Source of the DNA: Sphingomonadales bacterium UBA7471
GTDB lineage: Bacteria > Pseudomonadota > Alphaproteobacteria > Sphingomonadales > Sphingomonadaceae
Length of the DNA: 64,000 nt
NCBI GenBank assembly: GCA_002479765.1
Contig: DLOZ01000013.1
Span: forward strand, 1 to 64,000
Direction of reading: 5' to 3'
The notes under the pieces are model-generated. The model made no database searches and was not told where the DNA came from. It worked only from the letters and a program-made list of their open reading frames with translations. How positions within the stretch are numbered: the stretch's first letter is position 1; each line of letters opens with the position of its first letter. Both the position numbers and the translations under genes were made by a program. This document shows positions 59,817-64,000 of the stretch, in pieces.

Positions 59817-60401
59817 ATGCGCCAGATTGCTTTGCCATTGGACGAACTGCGCAGCGGCGCATCGTCCAGCCTGATCATTACGCAATCCAATGCGACCGCT
59901 TTTGCGGGGCTTTCGAGCGCATCTGGCTGGGCCAAACGCTGTGCCATTCTAACGGGGCCTGCACGCTCGGGAAAATCGCTGATGGCGCGCTATTTTTCGG
60001 GGCAGAACGGCATGGTCATTGACGATGCAGAGGCCAGTCCGGCGGAAACCTTGTTTAACGCATGGAACCGGTCGCAGGAAAGCGGCGTCCCATTGTTACT
60101 TATTTCGCGTTGGCAGCCTGCGGAATGGAACATCACGCTGCCCGACCTGCAATCGCGTCTGGGATCGGCATTGCTGCTCGACATTGGGCCGCCCGACGAT
60201 GAAATGATTGAGCAATTGATTCAAAAACAGCTCGCTGATCGCGGGGCTGCAATCAGCATTGATGCTTTAAGCTACGTAAAGCGCCGGATTGAGCGTAGTT
60301 ACGGTGCAATCGAAAAATTTGCACGGTCCGCAAATGCGCTGGCGCTGGCGGAAAATGCCCCGGTCAATCTCAGCTTGGTAAAGAAGGTTCTCGAAGGCTA
60401 A
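59817..60401 (+). CDS. hdaA: DnaA-related regulator HdaA
   Basis: A 194-residue protein with a DnaA-like AAA+ core lacking the DNA-binding domain. It begins MRQIALPLDEL, where QIALPL matches the beta-clamp-binding motif of Hda. The Walker A is ILTGPARSGKSLMARYF. DnaA-like sensor segments follow (IGPPDDEMIEQLIQKQLADR). HdaA with the clamp stimulates ATP hydrolysis by DnaA to prevent over-initiation. It follows the DUF2066-like gene. Confidence 0.9.
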   Translation: MRQIALPLDELRSGASSSLIITQSNATAFAGLSSASGWAKRCAILTGPARSGKSLMARYFSGQNGMVIDDAEASPAETLFNAWNRSQESGVPLLLISRWQPAEWNITLPDLQSRLGSALLLDIGPPDDEMIEQLIQKQLADRGAAISIDALSYVKRRIERSYGAIEKFARSANALALAENAPVNLSLVKKVLEG

Positions 60402-60431
60402 CGCCAACCGAAGGCGTTGTAGATTGTCCTA

Positions 60432-61616
60432 TTAGCTAACCATCTCTTCTTCTTGGGTGTGGGTCATTTTCAGTTTCCCGTTCACCACTGCGAACGCCAG
60501 CCTGCCTTCAACCAGATCAAGCGCATCGCGGCCGAACTGTTCAAACCGCCATCCCGTCAGGACTTCTAGGTCATCGCGCTCACCCGCCGCCAAACGTTCC
60601 AGCTCTTCGGTTCGGACGAGCAGGCGCGGTGCGACATTGATTTCGCGCGAACGGATTTTGAGCAACAGCTTCAATAGGTCTGCGACCAGTGATCCGTCTT
60701 TACCGCCGCCGGGCGATGATCTGCCGCGGTCAGGCATATCATCGCGTGCCATGGGCTGGCTTGCCTCGATAACGGCGATCAACCGCGCACCAATGTCATT
60801 GTCGCGCCAAGCAGGGGATAGTCCGCGCACCTTGGGCAAATCCGCCTGCGTCTTGGGCGGATGCGCGGCAATATCGGCCAGCGTTTCGTCTTTCATGATG
60901 CGCCCGCGCGGGATATTCTTACGCTGCGCTTCCTTTTCGCGCCATGCCGCCATGGCTTGAAGCCGGCCCAAAATCTCCGGCTTGCGCGATTGCACCTTTA
61001 TCCGGGACCAGGCGTTTTCGGGATCATTGCGATAGTTGGCCGCGTCCGAAATACGCTCCATTTCATCATTCAGCCAAGCGCCACGGCCCGTGACCTTCAG
61101 CTTTTCCAGCATCATCGGAAATATCGCTGATAAATGCGTGACGTCGGCAATCGCATAGTCGATTTGCCGTTTGTCCAGCGGACGACGCGACCAATCTGTA
61201 AATCGCGCGCCTTTGTCGAGTTGAATGCCCATCCACAGATCGACCAAATTCGAATAGCCGATTTGTTCACCTTGACCGAGTGCCATGGCGGCGATTTGGG
61301 TGTCGAACATGGGGTAGGGCGTTTTGCCCGTCAGGTTGAAGAATATTTCAATGTCCTGCCCACCGGCATGAAAGACTTTCAGGACGTCGTCATTTGCGCA
61401 GAGCAGATCGAGCATTGGCGTGAGGTCCAGCCCCTCGGCCTTTGGATCAATCGCCGCTGCCTCATGCGTGTCCGCCAATTGCACGAGGCAGAGGTCCGGA
61501 TAATAGGTGTTTTCCCGCATAAATTCGGTATCAACCGCAACAAATGGGGATTTTGCAAGGCGTGCGCACAATTCGGCGAGACGTTTGCTGTCGGAGATGA
61601 GTGGATGAATCTGCAT
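60432..61616 (-). CDS. rnd: Ribonuclease D
   Basis: A protein of 394 residues from the ATG at 61616; upstream codons to 61652 do not match. The DEDD exonuclease motifs are FVAVDTEFMRENTYYPDLCL, VFHAGGQDIEIFFNLTG and IDYAIADVTHLSAIF. An HRDC-like domain follows (DETLADIAAHPPKTQADLPK). RNase D trims 3' ends of tRNAs. It is divergent from aspS. Confidence 0.95.
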   Translation of the reverse strand: MQIHPLISDSKRLAELCARLAKSPFVAVDTEFMRENTYYPDLCLVQLADTHEAAAIDPKAEGLDLTPMLDLLCANDDVLKVFHAGGQDIEIFFNLTGKTPYPMFDTQIAAMALGQGEQIGYSNLVDLWMGIQLDKGARFTDWSRRPLDKRQIDYAIADVTHLSAIFPMMLEKLKVTGRGAWLNDEMERISDAANYRNDPENAWSRIKVQSRKPEILGRLQAMAAWREKEAQRKNIPRGRIMKDETLADIAAHPPKTQADLPKVRGLSPAWRDNDIGARLIAVIEASQPMARDDMPDRGRSSPGGGKDGSLVADLLKLLLKIRSREINVAPRLLVRTEELERLAAGERDDLEVLTGWRFEQFGRDALDLVEGRLAFAVVNGKLKMTHTQEEEMVS

Positions 61617-61710
61617 TGCGCATCGCCGTAGCACCCATTCCCGACTTGACAAAGTGCCGCTGCACGGTTGTTAGGCGGCCTTTCCACAGATTTTTTGAAT
61701 TGAGTGAACA

Positions 61711-63501
61711 ATGCACGCTTATCGCACGCACAAATGCGCCGAACTTCGCGATTCCCACGTGGGGGAAACCGTCCGCCTATCTGGTTGGGTCCATCGTAAG
61801 CGCGACCATGGCGGCGTTTTGTTCGTCGATTTGCGCGACCATTACGGCATGACGCAGATTGTCGCCGATAGCGACAGCCCCGCTTTGCCAATCCTCGAAG
61901 CATTGCGCCTTGAAAGCGTTGTCACCATCGATGGCGAAGTAAAGGCGCGCAGTGCCGCCACCGTGAACGCAAACCTGCCCACGGGTGAGATCGAAGTTTT
62001 CGCGCGCAATGTCGTTGTGCTCAGCAAGTCTGAAGAACTGCCTTTGCCCGTTGCCGGTGAGCAAGAATATCCAGAAGAAACCCGCCTGAAATACCGCTTC
62101 CTCGATTTGCGTCGTGAAACGCTGCACGCCAATATCGTCAAGCGCACGCAGATCATTCGCGAAACGCGCCGCCGCATGGAAGATATCGGCTTCACCGAAT
62201 ATTCAACGCCCATCCTGACGGCATCCAGCCCCGAAGGCGCGCGCGATTTCCTCGTGCCAAGCCGCATTCACCCGGGCAAATTCTTCGCGCTGCCACAGGC
62301 GCCGCAGCAGTATAAGCAATTGCTGATGGTCGCGGGCTTTGACCGCTATTTCCAAATCGCACCATGCTTCCGCGATGAAGACCCGCGTGCTGACCGTTTG
62401 CCGGGCGAATTTTATCAGCTCGATCTGGAAATGAGCTTCGTCACGCAGGAAGAAGTTTGGGACACGATGGAGCCGGTAATGGCTGGCGTGTTTGAAAAAT
62501 TTGCCGATGGCAAAACCGTTACGCCAGCTGGTCAATTCCCACGTATTCCCCATGCAAAAGCGATGCTGGATTACGGCACGGACAAGCCCGATTTGCGCAA
62601 CCCGCTGATCATTCATGACGTGACCAGCCATTTCACCAAATCGGGCTTCGGCCTGTTTGAACGCATCGTCGAAGGCGGCGGCGTTGTCCGCGCTATCCCC
62701 GCGCCAAAGACGGCGGAAAAGAGCCGCAAATTCTTTGACGACATGAACGAATGGGCGCGCAGCGAAGGCCATGCTGGCTTGGGTTACGTCACCCGCAAGG
62801 CTGGCGAATTTGGCGGCCCCATTGCCAAGAATCATGGCGACGAAGGGATGCAGGCGCTGTACGACGCCATTGGCCTTGGTCCCGACGATGGTTGCTTCTT
62901 TGCTGCGGGCAAGGAAGAGCAAGCCGCCAAGCTGGCGGGTGCCGCGCGCACGCGCACGGGTGAGCAGCTTGATCTCATCGAAAAAGACGCATTCCGCTTT
63001 TGCTGGATCATCGACTTCCCGTTTTATGAATGGAGCGAGGAAGACAAGAAGATCGATTTTGCCCACAACCCGTTTTCGATGCCACAAGGCGGCCTTGAGG
63101 CTCTGCAGACGCAGGATCCGCTCACCATCAAAGCCTATCAATATGATATGGTCTGTAACGGTTATGAGCTCGCCTCTGGCTCCATCCGGAACCAGCATCC
63201 CGATCTGATGGTGAAGGCGTTTGAACTGACCGGACTGACACAAGCAGATGTTGAGGATCGTTTTGGCGGCATGTACCGGGCATTCCAATATGGTGCCCCA
63301 CCACATGGCGGTATGGCAGCTGGCGTCGACCGGATGGTTATGTTGCTGTGCGGCGTTCAGAACTTGCGTGAAATCACCTTGTTCCCGATGAACCAGCGCG
63401 CGGAAGATTTGCTGATGGGTGCCCCGTCGCCTGCCGAGCATAGGCAATTGCGCGAGCTGAGCATTCGCGTCGTGGAACAGCCGCCCAAAGCGCAATCGTA
63501 A
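61711..63501 (+). CDS. aspS: Aspartyl-tRNA synthetase (probably non-discriminating)
   Basis: A 596-residue class II synthetase. Class II motif 2 is FQIAPCFRDEDPRADRLPGE and motif 3 is PPHGGMAAGVDRMVML. The N-terminal OB-fold has GWVHRKRDHGGVLFVDLRDH. His33 in RDHGG corresponds to the histidine that marks non-discriminating enzymes; E. coli has leucine (RDLGS). Position 83, Lys in E. coli, is small here (ARSAAT). This implies it also charges tRNA-Asn and that GatCAB amidates the product. A terminator-like hairpin follows. Confidence 0.97.
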   Translation: MHAYRTHKCAELRDSHVGETVRLSGWVHRKRDHGGVLFVDLRDHYGMTQIVADSDSPALPILEALRLESVVTIDGEVKARSAATVNANLPTGEIEVFARNVVVLSKSEELPLPVAGEQEYPEETRLKYRFLDLRRETLHANIVKRTQIIRETRRRMEDIGFTEYSTPILTASSPEGARDFLVPSRIHPGKFFALPQAPQQYKQLLMVAGFDRYFQIAPCFRDEDPRADRLPGEFYQLDLEMSFVTQEEVWDTMEPVMAGVFEKFADGKTVTPAGQFPRIPHAKAMLDYGTDKPDLRNPLIIHDVTSHFTKSGFGLFERIVEGGGVVRAIPAPKTAEKSRKFFDDMNEWARSEGHAGLGYVTRKAGEFGGPIAKNHGDEGMQALYDAIGLGPDDGCFFAAGKEEQAAKLAGAARTRTGEQLDLIEKDAFRFCWIIDFPFYEWSEEDKKIDFAHNPFSMPQGGLEALQTQDPLTIKAYQYDMVCNGYELASGSIRNQHPDLMVKAFELTGLTQADVEDRFGGMYRAFQYGAPPHGGMAAGVDRMVMLLCGVQNLREITLFPMNQRAEDLLMGAPSPAEHRQLRELSIRVVEQPPKAQS

Positions 63502-63517
63502 AACATAGGCCTACGCC

Positions 63518-63548
63518 ATAACGCTGTCCCTTTTGGGGACAGCGTTAT
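63518..63548 (+). terminator. Hairpin after aspS
   Basis: ATAACGCTGTCCC (63518-63530) pairs with GGGACAGCGTTAT (63536-63548) in a perfect 13-bp stem with a 5-base loop. It lies 17 bases after the aspS stop. Downstream bases are T-rich but lack a clean T-run (GCTTTGTCTTGT). It probably terminates aspS. Confidence 0.75.
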
Positions 63549-63591
63549 GCTTTGTCTTGTCTAACGGCCGAATAGCTGCTGCAATCGCCCA

Positions 63592-64000
63592 ATGGCGATT
63601 GATCTTTCAAACTATGAGTCCGGTAAAAAATATGAAGGTACCTACGATGAGGACCTGAAAGCATTGCAAGACCGTCTTTCGCGGCTGCAGTCGCTGCACA
63701 TATTGCACAATGCGCGCACGTTAATCGTGATTGAAGGGTGGGACGCGGCTGGCAAGGGCGGCGCGATCAAGCGCATGACCGCGACGCTCGATCCGCGTTA
63801 TTATCATGTCTATCCCGTTTCCGCGCCCACTGCGGAGGAAAAGGACAAGCATTTCCTCTGGCGCTTTTGGACCAAGCTGCCTGGCAGCCGGGAAATCAGC
63901 ATATGGGACCGCAGCCATTATGGCCGGGTGCTGGTCGAGCGCGTCGAAAAATTCTGCAGCGAGGCGGAATGGCGGCGCGGCTATGACGAGATTAATGAGT
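63592..64000 (+). CDS. ppk2: Polyphosphate kinase 2 family protein, N-terminal part
   Basis: The protein is cut by the right edge of the window after about 136 residues. It begins MAIDLSNYESGKKYEGTYDE. Walker A is IEGWDAAGKGGAIKRM, and WDRSHYGRVLVERVE is the Walker B and lid region of PPK2 enzymes. PPK2 uses polyphosphate to phosphorylate nucleotides. The start ATG at 63592 lies 90 bases after aspS and follows a terminator, so it has its own promoter. Class within PPK2 cannot be set without the rest. Confidence 0.9.
   Translation, partial: MAIDLSNYESGKKYEGTYDEDLKALQDRLSRLQSLHILHNARTLIVIEGWDAAGKGGAIKRMTATLDPRYYHVYPVSAPTAEEKDKHFLWRFWTKLPGSREISIWDRSHYGRVLVERVEKFCSEAEWRRGYDEINE

Noticed and set aside
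62203..63495. Antisense 430-codon ORF opposite aspS
   Set aside because: It lies fully within aspS on the other strand and has no recognisable family or ribosome site.
1..64000. CRISPR array, prophage, insertion sequence or defence system
   Set aside because: I saw no repeat-spacer series, transposase, integrase or phage structural gene; gene content is housekeeping and metabolic throughout.

Overview
The window is ordinary chromosomal DNA of an alphaproteobacterium, most likely a sphingomonad (Sphingopyxis/Sphingorhabdus-like). The signs are a two-piece, circularly permuted tmRNA with the tag ANDNEALALAA, a fused CysNC, a two-subunit glycine dehydrogenase, HdaA next to purM, many small sphingomonad-type hypothetical proteins, and an AspRS that looks non-discriminating. 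Coding density is high and neighbouring genes often overlap by 4 bases (ATGA). I see no insertion sequence, prophage, CRISPR array, rRNA operon or replication origin.

Region by region: 1-2626, end of the glycine cleavage P-protein genes and a DUF938 methyltransferase. 2636-8041, a TonB-C-like periplasmic protein, an acyl-CoA synthetase and two sugar-nucleotide genes (ugd, wecB). 8160-16487, an RND efflux pair, ahpC/ahpF peroxide defence and a lipoprotein S41 protease. 16525-20098, sulfate activation (cysD-cysNC-cysQ). 20461-28867, a catabolic operon with four acyl-CoA dehydrogenases, a CaiB-type CoA transferase, a thiolase and a hotdog hydratase. 28956-36384, an enoyl-reductase-like protein, tRNA-Lys, folK, the two agmatine-to-putrescine enzymes with a secreted methyltransferase-like protein between them, an M28 peptidase and rpsD. 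36563-41501, small housekeeping genes (chorismate mutase, trmJ, nrdR, glyA, rpiB). 41615-44520, two tandem cysteine desulfurases, a ferredoxin and the tmRNA gene. 44869-48361, arginine succinyltransferase catabolism. 48412-53926, the lptD-surA-pdxA-rsmA envelope cluster. 54102-64000, pepA-holC, ndk, purM-purN, a DUF2066-like protein, hdaA, rnd, aspS and the start of ppk2.

The most interesting block is 20461-28867. Its CoA transferase resembles mesaconyl-CoA C1-C4 CoA transferase (Mct), its long acyl-CoA dehydrogenase resembles methylsuccinyl-CoA dehydrogenase (Mcd), and its hotdog protein resembles mesaconyl-C4-CoA hydratase (Meh). In series they would convert 2-methylsuccinyl-CoA through mesaconyl-C1-CoA and mesaconyl-C4-CoA to citramalyl-CoA. 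That joins a step of the ethylmalonyl-CoA pathway to steps of the 3-hydroxypropionate bicycle. The thiolase and the other dehydrogenases suggest that a beta-oxidation-like route feeds it. Function is inferred from family resemblance, without a database search.

Other points worth a second look are a probable CTG start for folK, a PurN-YjbR fusion, a methyltransferase-fold protein with a signal peptide, repeats within the 3' part of the tmRNA gene, and an unannotated 44-residue membrane ORF in front of aguB.
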